Shown: in pieces, positions 24,513 through 32,592 of the stretch
Layout: the number at the start of each line of letters is the position of its first letter
Position numbering within the stretch: the stretch's first letter is position 1
Source: KK5 sp034043675
GTDB taxonomy: Bacteria; Pseudomonadota; Gammaproteobacteria; Burkholderiales; Burkholderiaceae_C
Length of the DNA: 64,000 nucleotides
NCBI RefSeq assembly: GCF_034043675.1
Contig: NZ_JAXCLA010000003.1
Coordinates: 372,001 to 436,000, forward strand
Direction of reading: 5' to 3'
Notes under the pieces: model-generated
The model's input: the letters and a program-made list of their open reading frames with translations, nothing else
What the model was told of the DNA's origin: nothing
Database searches by the model: none
Made by a program: the position numbers and the translations under genes

Positions 24513-24602
24513 GGTTATGGCCTCCGCCGCCGCTTTCATTGGCTCCTCCCTGGGCTTCCCTCGTACCCTCGCGGGCAACAAGGAAGGTAGAGCCCGGGAT
24601 CG

Positions 24603-25865
24603 ATGAAGCATTGTGTGGTGATTGGCGGCGGCGTCGTCGGGCTGACGACGGCCTGGGCCCTGGCCGAACGCGGCATGCAGGTCACGGTGGTCGAGCGGGA
24701 ACCCGCCGTGGCCACCGGTGCCAGCCGTGCGAATGGCGGCCAGCTGAGCTACCGCTACGTCTCGCCGCTGGCTGACGAAGGCGTGCCGCTGAAGGCGCTG
24801 CGCTGGCTGCTCGATCCGGACGGCCCGCTGCGCTTCAAGCCCGAAGCCAGCGCCCACCAGTGGCAGTGGATGTGGGCCTTCCTGCGCGCCTGCCGCAGTT
24901 CGATCAATCGTCGCACCACCGCGCGGTTGCTGGAGCTGGGTGCCTACAGCCAGCAGAGCTTCGGCGCGCTGGCCGAGGCGGCGCGCCTCGCTCCCGAGGA
25001 GATCGAGCTGCGCAGCCCCGGCAAGCTGGTCGTCTACCGCAAGCCGGCCGAGTTCGAGCGCACCGCTGCCCGGCTGAGGAAGGTCGCCCAGGGCGGCCCG
25101 GAGCGCGCGCTGTCGCACGACGAGTGCGTGGCCCTGGAGCCGGCGCTGGAGTCCACCGAGGCGACGCTCGCCGGCGGCATCTTCACCGAGGGTGAGGCGG
25201 TGGCCGACTGCTACAAGCTCTGCGTGCAGCTCGCCGACCGACTCACGGCGCACGGCAATTTCCGCGGCTTCGTGCAGGCCGACGTGCTGGGTTTCGTCGA
25301 GCGCGGCGGTGCCGCGGTGGCGCTGAAGACCCATACCGGCGACGAGATCCCCGCCGACGAATTCATCGTGGCCGCCGGGCTGCAGAGCCGCGCGCTGATG
25401 CGCACGGCCGGCCTGTCGCTGCCGCTTTATCCGCTCAAGGGCTACAGCCTGACGGCGCCGATCGACGCCGGCCACAAGCCGCCCGTCGTCAGCGTCACCG
25501 ATTTCGAGAAGAAGATCCTCTACGCCCGCATCGGCGGCGACCTGCGCGTGGCCGCGATCGTCGACCTGGTCGGCGAGGACATGAGCCTGAACCCCGAGCG
25601 CATCGCCTCGCTGCAGCGCGCCTGCCGCGCCACCTTCCCGCAGGCCGCCGACTACGACCGTGCCGCGGTCTGGACCGGCCTGCGCCCGGCCACGCCCACC
25701 GGCGCGCCGATCCTGGGTGCCGCCAACACGCTGCGCAATCTGTGGCTCAACGTCGGCCACGGCGCCTTGGGCTTCACCTTCTCGTTCGGCTGCGCCAACA
25801 TCGTGGCCGAGCTGGTCGCCGGGCGCAGCAGCCCGGTGGCGCTGGACGGTCTTCAACTGGCCTAG
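24603..25865 (+). CDS. dadA: D-amino-acid dehydrogenase (DadA-like FAD oxidoreductase)
   Basis: A 420-residue flavoprotein. The N-terminal dinucleotide fold is V-V-I-G-G-G-V-V-G-L-T-T-A, followed by V-E-R-E, the A-S-R-A-N-G-G-Q-L-S-Y-R-Y segment typical of DadA, and a C-terminal G-H-G-A-L-G-F-T motif. It oxidises D-alanine (and other D-amino acids) to the keto acid and ammonia, passing electrons to the respiratory chain. A serine hydrolase and an LD-carboxypeptidase follow directly, suggesting it consumes D-alanine released from cell-wall peptides. A possible ribosome site AAGGAAGG lies 10-15 nt upstream. Confidence 0.88.
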   Translation: MKHCVVIGGGVVGLTTAWALAERGMQVTVVEREPAVATGASRANGGQLSYRYVSPLADEGVPLKALRWLLDPDGPLRFKPEASAHQWQWMWAFLRACRSSINRRTTARLLELGAYSQQSFGALAEAARLAPEEIELRSPGKLVVYRKPAEFERTAARLRKVAQGGPERALSHDECVALEPALESTEATLAGGIFTEGEAVADCYKLCVQLADRLTAHGNFRGFVQADVLGFVERGGAAVALKTHTGDEIPADEFIVAAGLQSRALMRTAGLSLPLYPLKGYSLTAPIDAGHKPPVVSVTDFEKKILYARIGGDLRVAAIVDLVGEDMSLNPERIASLQRACRATFPQAADYDRAAVWTGLRPATPTGAPILGAANTLRNLWLNVGHGALGFTFSFGCANIVAELVAGRSSPVALDGLQLA

Positions 25866-25884
25866 CGCCTCACCCGTGAACGCC

Positions 25885-27000
25885 ATGCACCGCAACGCCC
25901 GGCTGGCCGAAGCGCTGCTTGCAGCGGTGCGCGAGCAGCGCTTCGAGCTGACGCCGGACGGCCTGCTCGGCGGCGCGCCGGTGGGCCAGCATCCGAGCAT
26001 CGACCTGGCCGTTGCTGCCTTTCCGGCCGATGGTGCGGCGCCGCTGTTCGCCAACGTGCTGTTCTCGCGCGAGCATCCGCAGGGCCTGGTCGCCGCGATC
26101 GGCGTGCGCGCCGGTGCCGTCGAGAACGTCCGCTATCTGGCCGACCGGCAGGACGCGGACGGCAACTCGCTCGCCTGGCGCCCCGGCACCAACTGGCAGC
26201 AGGTCGACTGGCAACCGCTGGCCGGCAGCGGGCCGGACCGCTTCGTCGCGCCTTATCCGGCCTCCTTGCTGAAGCTGATGGTGCTGGTCGCCGTCGCGCG
26301 GCTGGTGGACCAGGGCCGCAGCGCCTGGGAAGCGCCGCTGGCCTTCGAGGGCCGCACGCGATCGGTCGGCGACTGGGCGATGGACATGATCGCCATCAGC
26401 TGCAACGACGCGACCTCGGCCTTGGTGACGCTGCTGCATGCCAGCGGTGCCGTGGCTGCCGACGAGGTCCACCGCCTGTTCGAATCGCGGGGCCTGACGA
26501 CGCTGCGCTTCGCGAACACCCGACCCGACGGCGGCTGGCGCAATGCCGACGGCGCCGGCGTCGGCAACATCCAGATGACTGCCTGGGACACCGTGCGCCT
26601 GCTCTGGCTGCTGGACCCGGACGCACCGCCCGCGCCCTGGCTGCAGGCCGGCATGCCGCCGCTGCTGGGCGCGAGCCGGGCCCACGTGCTCGCCTGCCTG
26701 CGCGGCCAGAAGCTGCACCACGTGCTGTCCAGCCGCTCGCTGCTCGACGCGCCGGGCTGGGTCGAAGGCATCCCGGGCGAACTCGAGTTCGCGCACAAGA
26801 CCGGCAGCACCGAGAACTACGCGTCGGACGCCGGCATCGTGCGCGGCGTCACGCCGGGCACGCGCCGCCACTACCTGATCGCGGTGACCAGCAACCTCGG
26901 CAGCCGCTATGCGCCGCCGGCCGAAGGCTGCGTCACGACCTGGCGGATGCCCGCGCTGGGCGCCGCGGTCGACGCATTGATGGCTGCCATGTTGGAATGA
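25885..27000 (+). CDS. Serine hydrolase with class A beta-lactamase fold, apparently cytoplasmic
   Basis: A 371-residue penicillin-recognising-type enzyme. S127-x-x-K130 (P-A-S-L-L-K) is the nucleophile motif, S-C-N is the second (S-x-N) motif, and H-K-T-G-S is the third. No N-terminal signal is present from the ATG at 25885 or the in-frame GTG at 25876, unlike true beta-lactamases. The first 120 residues are an extra domain of unknown fold. It lies between dadA and ldcA, its stop overlapping the ldcA start, so its likely substrate is a D-amino-acid peptide or amide rather than an antibiotic. This is inference from context. Confidence 0.78.
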   Translation: MHRNARLAEALLAAVREQRFELTPDGLLGGAPVGQHPSIDLAVAAFPADGAAPLFANVLFSREHPQGLVAAIGVRAGAVENVRYLADRQDADGNSLAWRPGTNWQQVDWQPLAGSGPDRFVAPYPASLLKLMVLVAVARLVDQGRSAWEAPLAFEGRTRSVGDWAMDMIAISCNDATSALVTLLHASGAVAADEVHRLFESRGLTTLRFANTRPDGGWRNADGAGVGNIQMTAWDTVRLLWLLDPDAPPAPWLQAGMPPLLGASRAHVLACLRGQKLHHVLSSRSLLDAPGWVEGIPGELEFAHKTGSTENYASDAGIVRGVTPGTRRHYLIAVTSNLGSRYAPPAEGCVTTWRMPALGAAVDALMAAMLE

Positions 27001-27902
27001 CGACGATGACTTCTCTTGCTGCCCTGAAGCCCGGCGCCACCTTGGGCGTGATCGCCCCCGCCGGCCCGCCCAAGCCCGGCCAGCTGGAACTGGTGCCCGC
27101 ACTGCTGGCCGCGCACGGCTTCGTCGCCAAGATCTTCCCCGGCTGCGCCGGCCCGGCGCAGTTCGACTATCTGGCGGCCAGCGACGCCCAGCGCCTGGCC
27201 GACCTGCACGCCGCCTTCGCCGACCCTGAGGTCGACGCGGTGCTGTGCCTGCGCGGCGGCTACGGCTGCGGCCGCCTGCTGGCGGGCATCGACACCGCGC
27301 TGCTGCGCGCGCATCCGAAGCTGCTGATCGGCTACAGCGACATCACGGCGCTGCACGGCCTGCTCGACACCCTGGGCCTGCCGGGCCTGCACGCGCCGAT
27401 GCCCACCTCCGACCTGCTCCATCCCGAGGCCGGGCCGGACGCCGAGCGCCTGTTCGGCCTGCTGCGCAGCGGCCTGCGCGCCGGTGACGCGATCGCGGCA
27501 CCGCCGCTGGAACCGCATCCGCTGAGCCGTGGCGATGCCGCGGAAGGCCGGCTGATCGGTGGCAACCTGGCCGTCTTCGCCTCGCTGGTCGGCACGCCCT
27601 GGCTGCCCGACGCCCGCGGCGCGATCCTGTTCCTGGAAGACATCAGCGAGGAGCCCTACCGTGTCGACCGCATGCTGGGCCAGCTGCGCCACGCGGGCGT
27701 GCTGGACGCGGCGGCCGGCTTCCTGATCGGCAGCTTCAGCGACGCCGCCGCGCCCGACGCCCAGCTGATCGACTACCTGGGCGGGCTCGGCAAGCCGATC
27801 CTGGCCGGCTGGCCCAGCGGCCACTGCCGGCCCAACGTGCCGCTGCCGATGGGGCTGCGGGTGCGGATGGACGTGACGGGCCGCAGCCTGAGCGTTCTCT
27901 AG
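26997..27902 (+). CDS. ldcA: LD-carboxypeptidase, cytoplasmic type (S66 family)
   Basis: A 301-residue S66 peptidase. The early G-V-I-A-P-A-G region, nucleophile S114 in I-G-Y-S-D-I-T, the F-L-E-D-I segment with the catalytic Glu, and the C-terminal P-S-G-H-C-R-P-N with the His are all present. LdcA removes the terminal D-alanine of murein tetrapeptides during recycling. It has no signal peptide. It is translationally coupled (ATGA) to the serine hydrolase and follows dadA, so released D-alanine can be oxidised. MccF-type immunity proteins share the fold, but length and context favour LdcA. Confidence 0.9.
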   Translation: MTTMTSLAALKPGATLGVIAPAGPPKPGQLELVPALLAAHGFVAKIFPGCAGPAQFDYLAASDAQRLADLHAAFADPEVDAVLCLRGGYGCGRLLAGIDTALLRAHPKLLIGYSDITALHGLLDTLGLPGLHAPMPTSDLLHPEAGPDAERLFGLLRSGLRAGDAIAAPPLEPHPLSRGDAAEGRLIGGNLAVFASLVGTPWLPDARGAILFLEDISEEPYRVDRMLGQLRHAGVLDAAAGFLIGSFSDAAAPDAQLIDYLGGLGKPILAGWPSGHCRPNVPLPMGLRVRMDVTGRSLSVL

Positions 27903-28195
27903 ACCGACAGCTCGTAGACCTCGGCCGCCGCCCGGTCGGCGCGGCTGTGGCCGCCCAGCGCCTTGTCCCATTCGGTGCCGAGCGCCGCGCCGCGCTGGGG
28001 CGTCAGGCCGCCGATCAGCGAGCTGGTTTCCTCGGTGCTGGCATCGAACTCGGCGATCTGCTCGCGGCTCTCGTTGAACAGGCGGGCGAGCTGCCCGCCG
28101 CCGCCTGCGTCGATCAGCACCAGCCAGCGTGCCGGCTTCTGCCGGTTCGCCGAGTGATGCTTGCCGGGCGACTCGATGCCGAAACCTTCGCTCAT
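27899..28195 (-). CDS. Conserved hypothetical protein
   Basis: A 98-residue soluble protein, S-P-G-K-H-H-S-A-N-R-Q-K-P-A-R-W-L-V-L-I-D-A-G-G, with a ribosome site AAGGAG 6-8 nt before the ATG. The 3' end overlaps the convergent ldcA stop by 4 bp. Similar proteins occur in Burkholderiales as far as I recall. Function unknown. Confidence 0.7.
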   Translation of the reverse strand: MSEGFGIESPGKHHSANRQKPARWLVLIDAGGGGQLARLFNESREQIAEFDASTEETSSLIGGLTPQRGAALGTEWDKALGGHSRADRAAAEVYELSV

Positions 28196-28237
28196 GGTGC
28201 TGCTCCTTGCGTGGCTTGGCAGCAGCCTATCACCCGT

Positions 28238-28870
28238 TCATGAGGCGGGCCAGGGATCGGCCCAGGCGGGCAGGCGCTCCAGGCTGTCGAGCCAGCGGAC
28301 GATGTTGGCGTAGGGCGCCATCGGCATCTCCGATTCGCGCCAGTAGCGGGCCATCGAGGCGAGCTGGAAGTCGGCGATCGTCAGCCGGCCGCAGGCGGGG
28401 TGGCTGCGGTCCTGCAGGTGCGCATCCAGCACGCGGGCGAACTTGTCGAAGTCCGCGACGCTGTCCTTCAGCGGCGCGCGATCGGGCGTGCCGAAGCCGA
28501 AGGTCGACTTGACCACGTGCTCGAAGTAGAACGGCGCGACCGCCGGCGACCAGTGGTGATCGGCCCAGGAGATCCAGCGCAGCACCTCGACCTGTTCGCG
28601 CGGATGCAGCGCCGGCCACATGTCGGAGCCGACCTTCAGGCACAGGTGGGCCATGATCGCCGCCGATTCCCAGATCACCTGCCCACCATCGACCAGCGTC
28701 GGCGCCTTGCAGTTCGGGTTCAGCGCCGCGTAGTCCGCCGTGCGCAGCCCGCCGCCCATCAGGTCCAGCTCGACGAAGTCTGCGTCGATCGCCAGGTGCC
28801 GGGCCAGCGCCAACACGCGGCGTGGCGCCTGCGCGCGGATCCAGTAGATCGTTGGTTTGTTCTCGCTCAT
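28238..28870 (-). CDS. Glutathione S-transferase family protein
   Basis: A 210-residue two-domain protein. The N-terminal thioredoxin-like half has I-Y-W-I-R-A-Q-A-P-R-R-V, then N-P-N-C-K-A-P-T-L-V-D and V-I-W-E-S-A-A-I-M (the cis-Pro and glutathione-binding E-S residues). The C-terminal half is helical with R-L-T-I-A-D-F-Q-L-A-S. The usual active Ser/Cys after the first strand is not evident, so it may be a binding or lignin-type GST. ATG 28870 is preferred over 28906 because the extra residues are not family-like. Confidence 0.85.
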   Translation of the reverse strand: MSENKPTIYWIRAQAPRRVLALARHLAIDADFVELDLMGGGLRTADYAALNPNCKAPTLVDGGQVIWESAAIMAHLCLKVGSDMWPALHPREQVEVLRWISWADHHWSPAVAPFYFEHVVKSTFGFGTPDRAPLKDSVADFDKFARVLDAHLQDRSHPACGRLTIADFQLASMARYWRESEMPMAPYANIVRWLDSLERLPAWADPWPAS

Positions 28871-28951
28871 GGTGTTCCTCGGTTTGCCTGGAACGACGAG
28901 CGGCAAGCCACTGTTTCGACATCTCTGCCCCGGAGAATCACGCAGATGAAA

Positions 28952-28967
28952 TAACTCGTTACCTCAT
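28952..28967 (+). promoter_or_regulatory. AT-rich motif before the kinase gene
   Basis: TAACTCGTTACCTCAT lies 17 bp before the kinase start. A near copy (TAACAAGTTACTTCAT, 13 of 16 bases) lies before the TonB receptor at 32593. TAAC-N2-GTTA is palindromic. A shared regulator or promoter element is possible but unproven. Confidence 0.3.
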
Positions 28968-28984
28968 TACACTTTTTGGTTCTG

Positions 28985-31360
28985 ATGGACAGCCCGCGCC
29001 GCAACCCGATGGACGATGACGACGACCCGGACCGGACCGTCGTCAGTACGTCCTTGCCGACGCGGATCATCCCGGCGCGCCGGCCGCCGCCCGAGCCGGC
29101 GTACCGGGACGAAGGTCCGGACACCGAGATGCTGCCGCCGGCCACGCCGGCTTTCCTGCACCGGCCCGCGCCGGAGGTCGTTACCGCGCCGCCCGCGCGC
29201 CGCCCGGCACTGCCGGCGGGTGCGGCCTCGCTGGCGCTGCGGCCCGGCTTCCTGCTGCACGAGTACCGCATCGACTCGGTGCTGGGCAAGGGCGGTTTCG
29301 GCATCACCTACCTGGCGACCGACATCAACCTGAACACGCGCGTCGCGATCAAGGAGTACCTGCCGGAGGAGATCGCGTTCCGCAAGTCGGGCCAGACGGT
29401 GTCGGCCCACTCGACACGCCACCAGGACCGCTACAAGGCGGGCCTGGACAGCTTCCTGGTCGAGGGACGCACGCTGGCCAGCTTCCGGCATCCGAACATC
29501 GTCCGCGTGGCGCGCTTCTTCGAGGCGCACCAGACCGCCTACATGGTGCTGGAGTACGAGCGCGGCCTGCCGCTGAAGACCTGGTGGCCCAAGCACCAGC
29601 TGCCCGAGAAGGAGCTGGTGCTGCTGCTGCAGCCGCTGCTGGATGGGCTGTCGGTCGTCCACGCCACGGGCTTCCTGCACCGCGACATCAAGCCCGACAA
29701 CATCCAGGTGCGCCGCGGCGATGGCAGCCTCGTGCTGCTGGACTTCGGCTCGGCGCGCCAGGCGGTGGGCAGCGGCGCGGCCAGCGACGACGTGGCCGTC
29801 ACGCCCGGCTACGCGCCGATCGAGCAGTACCAGGACGGCGACCAGGGCGCCTGGACCGACGTCTATGCGATGGGCGCCACGCTGTACTGGATGCTCACCG
29901 CCAAGAAGCCGCCCGACGCGATGGACCGGCTGGTGGACGACACGCTGCTCCCGATACGCGAGGCGGCCGTGGAGCCCGGCCGCTGGTCTGCCACCTTCCT
30001 GGACGCGATCGACTGGGCGCTCAAGCTGGAGCCGGCCGAGCGCCCGCAGAGCGTGGACCAATGGCGCGAGAAGCTGTTCGCCGCGCACGCGGCCAGCCTG
30101 GGCGTGCAGGAGGCGCTGCGCGCCGGCGATGCGGGCGAGCGCCGCACGCTGCGGCAGGCCCTGCAGCGCATCGTCTCGCCCGGCAGCTGGCCGCTGGCGC
30201 TGAAGCTGAGCCTGGCGGGCGTGGCGGCGGCGCTGCTGCCGATGATCAGCACCGGCTACTACAACCTGCAGAACAGCCTGGACATGGTCTCCGGCGGCGA
30301 GTTGCGCAACCTGGAGCTGCTGGCCCACAGCACGGCCGGCCGCATGGCCCAGCTGATCGGCGACAGCCAGCACCTGGCCAGCGCGCTGGGCGCGGACGGC
30401 GACTTCGTCGCCTTCCTCGAAGGCCGGCCGGGCCACGACGTGGACGAGATCCGCGGCAAGATGCAGACGCTGGTGAGCTCGAACCCCGACATCCACCTGA
30501 TGATGCTGATGGACCGCACGGGCACCGCCGTGGTGTCCAGCGATCCGGAGGTGATGGGCAAGAACTTCGCGTTCCGCGAGTACTTCAAGACCGCGATGAC
30601 GGGCAAGCCCTACACCAGCGGCATCATCGTCGGCTCGGTGGCCGGGGCCAGCGGCATGTTCTACGCCAACCCGGTGCTCGACGACAAGCAGCAGGCGATC
30701 GGCGCCGTGGTGCTGCGCATCCGTGGCTCCTCCTTCGACAAGATCCTGAAGGACGTGCAGGGCAACTCCAGCCTGCAGCCCTTCCTGGTCGACGGCGATG
30801 GCGTCGTCATCGGCCACGCCGACCCGAAGGCCCTGTACGCCAGCCTCGTGCCGCTGGCGCCGGCCAAGCTGGCCGAGATCAAGGCCGACCAACGCTTCCG
30901 CCGCGACACGATCGCCAGCCTCGACATGCCACCGCTCGCCACGGCGCTGGTCGGCGCCACCGCGCCGGGCAACCTGGCCTACCACTCCACGCTCACGAAG
31001 GCCGACGAGGTGGCCGGCTATGCCCCGGTGCGCAGCGACACGCGCAACCGCTGGGTCGTCGCCGTCAGCGAGCCGCGCAGCAGCTTCGAGGCGCCGCTGA
31101 ACGCGCTGTTCTGGCGCCAGTTGCTGAGCGTCGGGTTGGTGGGCCTGCTGTTCCTGGGCCTGGCCCTGCTGTTCGCCCGGAACATCGTGCGGCCGGTGAA
31201 GGCGCTCACCCGGGCCGTCGACGCGTTGAAGGCCGGCGACTACAAGAACGCCACCGTGAAGGTCGAGAGCCGCGACGAGATCGGCCAGCTCAGCCGAACC
31301 TTCAACGTGCTGATCGACGTCTTGCGGCAGCGCGAACGCGAACGCAAGAAATCACCATGA
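28985..31360 (+). CDS. Transmembrane Ser/Thr protein kinase with periplasmic Cache sensor and HAMP
   Basis: A 791-residue protein. Residues 1-90 are a Pro-rich, probably disordered tail. The kinase domain (about 95-365) has G-K-G-G-F-G (101-106), Lys in V-A-I-K-E-Y (K123), H-R-D-I-K-P-D-N (232-239), D-F-G (253-255) and P-G-Y-A-P-I-E-Q-Y as the activation-loop end; all catalytic residues are present. A transmembrane helix (about 403-422) is followed by a dCache-like periplasmic domain (425-700) with D-R-T-G-T-A-V-V-S-S-D and F-R-E-Y-F, then a second helix (710-731) and a HAMP domain (732-782) ending in a short basic tail. So an external ligand should control an N-terminal kinase. ATG 28985 is chosen; 29009 is an alternative. 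It overlaps the next gene by ATGA. Confidence 0.88.
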   Translation: MDSPRRNPMDDDDDPDRTVVSTSLPTRIIPARRPPPEPAYRDEGPDTEMLPPATPAFLHRPAPEVVTAPPARRPALPAGAASLALRPGFLLHEYRIDSVLGKGGFGITYLATDINLNTRVAIKEYLPEEIAFRKSGQTVSAHSTRHQDRYKAGLDSFLVEGRTLASFRHPNIVRVARFFEAHQTAYMVLEYERGLPLKTWWPKHQLPEKELVLLLQPLLDGLSVVHATGFLHRDIKPDNIQVRRGDGSLVLLDFGSARQAVGSGAASDDVAVTPGYAPIEQYQDGDQGAWTDVYAMGATLYWMLTAKKPPDAMDRLVDDTLLPIREAAVEPGRWSATFLDAIDWALKLEPAERPQSVDQWREKLFAAHAASLGVQEALRAGDAGERRTLRQALQRIVSPGSWPLALKLSLAGVAAALLPMISTGYYNLQNSLDMVSGGELRNLELLAHSTAGRMAQLIGDSQHLASALGADGDFVAFLEGRPGHDVDEIRGKMQTLVSSNPDIHLMMLMDRTGTAVVSSDPEVMGKNFAFREYFKTAMTGKPYTSGIIVGSVAGASGMFYANPVLDDKQQAIGAVVLRIRGSSFDKILKDVQGNSSLQPFLVDGDGVVIGHADPKALYASLVPLAPAKLAEIKADQRFRRDTIASLDMPPLATALVGATAPGNLAYHSTLTKADEVAGYAPVRSDTRNRWVVAVSEPRSSFEAPLNALFWRQLLSVGLVGLLFLGLALLFARNIVRPVKALTRAVDALKAGDYKNATVKVESRDEIGQLSRTFNVLIDVLRQRERERKKSP

Positions 31361-32388
31361 GCCGGTCCACGCCCGTGTGGGCCGCTTTCGATGCCCAGGC
31401 GGAGCGGCTGGACCAGCGCTTCGCCGGCAGCTTCACGCGCCACAGCTTCGACTACCTGCAGCCGGTGCGGCTGCAGAAGCAGGTGCCCGCGCGGCTGCGC
31501 CGGCCCTATGCGACGGCGGTGTCGTACACGGCCTGGGGTGCGGCGGACGCGCCGCTGCTCGTCTGCCTGGGCGGCGTCGCCAACACGGCGATGCGCTTCA
31601 GCTTCCTGGCGGCCGACCTCAGCGCGGACTTCCGCGTCGTGTGCATGGACTGGCTCGGGCGCGGGCAGTCCGGCTGGCTGGCCGACGAGAGCGAGTACAC
31701 CGGCGCCACCTATCTCGAACAGCTGCGGCAACTGCTGGCGCACCTGCAGCCGCGCGGCCCGGTGCACCTGCTCGGCTCGTCGATGGGCGGCTCGATCGCG
31801 ATGGCGCTGGCGGCGCGTTCGCCCTCGATCGTCGCGCGGCTGGTGCTCAACGACGTCGGGCCGGCCATGCCCGCGGCGCGCCGCCGCCGCCGCGCCGACA
31901 CGCTGGCGCGGCACTACGTGTTCCGCTCGCCCGAGGACATCCACCGCCGCGTCGGCGCCTCGCAGAAGAACGACGGGCCGGTCAGCGACGAGATCCGCCA
32001 CTTCCTCGCCTGGCACCAGACCCGCTGGTCGGAGGAGAACGCCGGCCGCGTCTACCGCCACGATCCGCGCGCGATGACCGCCTATCGCAGCCAGGTCATC
32101 GCCCAGGCCCGCCATGACCAATGGAAGGACTGGACCGGCGTGCGCTGCCCGGTGCTGCTGGTGCACGGCCTGCAGTCCGACGCGCTGCTGGCGCCCACGA
32201 TTGCCCGCATGCGCCGGGCGCTGCACCCGCGCGCGGCGCTGGCCGTCGCGCACGTGCCCGAGACCGGCCACACGCCGCTGCTGTCGGACCGCAACCAGAC
32301 CCACTGCATCGGCGGCTGGCTGCGGGGTCAGGTCTTGTGCGAGGAACTCTCCGTCCCGCTCGCCTACCCGCGGGAAGCCTGGCGCTGA
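31357..32388 (+). CDS. Alpha/beta hydrolase
   Basis: A 343-residue hydrolase. Oxyanion region L-V-C-L-G-G-V-A-N; nucleophile elbow G-S-S-M-G-G; acid in V-H-G-L-Q-S-D-A-L; His in E-T-G-H-T-P. It resembles 3-oxoadipate enol-lactonase-type and haloperoxidase-type hydrolases, but the first 50 residues (D-Y-L-Q-P-V-R-L-Q-K-Q) are an extension. Its ATG overlaps the kinase stop, so the two are coexpressed and the hydrolase may be regulated by, or act with, the kinase. The substrate is unknown. Confidence 0.85.
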   Translation: MSRSTPVWAAFDAQAERLDQRFAGSFTRHSFDYLQPVRLQKQVPARLRRPYATAVSYTAWGAADAPLLVCLGGVANTAMRFSFLAADLSADFRVVCMDWLGRGQSGWLADESEYTGATYLEQLRQLLAHLQPRGPVHLLGSSMGGSIAMALAARSPSIVARLVLNDVGPAMPAARRRRRADTLARHYVFRSPEDIHRRVGASQKNDGPVSDEIRHFLAWHQTRWSEENAGRVYRHDPRAMTAYRSQVIAQARHDQWKDWTGVRCPVLLVHGLQSDALLAPTIARMRRALHPRAALAVAHVPETGHTPLLSDRNQTHCIGGWLRGQVLCEELSVPLAYPREAWR

Positions 32389-32492
32389 TCCAGCGCTGAT
32401 CGAGCACTCAACGGGCGTGGCGTTCCGCGCCGTCCATTGGGGAATTCCTGATCCGTCGTGTTTCCGGCAGGTTTCCCAGGCATTTCTGCTTT

Positions 32493-32511
32493 GCATAACT
32501 TGACGTTATGC
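32493..32511. promoter_or_regulatory. Palindrome upstream of TonB receptor 1
   Basis: Perfect inverted repeat GCATAAC-N5-GTTATGC, AT-rich in a GC-rich region, ending 81 bp before the receptor start. A similar CATAA/GTTATG pattern recurs upstream of the peptide-binding protein and amidase genes, with arms less well conserved. Confidence 0.5.
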
Positions 32512-32519
32512 AACAGAAC

Positions 32520-32535
32520 TAACAAGTTACTTCAT
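32520..32535 (+). promoter_or_regulatory. Second copy of the TAAC-N2-GTTAC motif
   Basis: TAACAAGTTACTTCAT, 57 bp before TonB receptor 1. It matches the motif before the kinase gene at 13 of 16 bases, with the non-matching bases at the palindrome centre. Significance uncertain. Confidence 0.3.
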
Positions 32536-32592
32536 CGGTATATGACCGGTCGATGACGATGCGCTCCCACGTCCATTTGTCGGAAACCGTTG

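Noticed and set aside
22944..26054. A 1036-codon minus-strand open frame
   Set aside because: Only the last 95 codons (DUF2277) are a real gene; the rest is antisense of tyrB and dadA with Arg/Gln/His-rich composition typical of GC-skew shadows.
25885..27000. Beta-lactam resistance gene
   Set aside because: The motifs fit the fold, but there is no export signal and the context is amino-acid metabolism.
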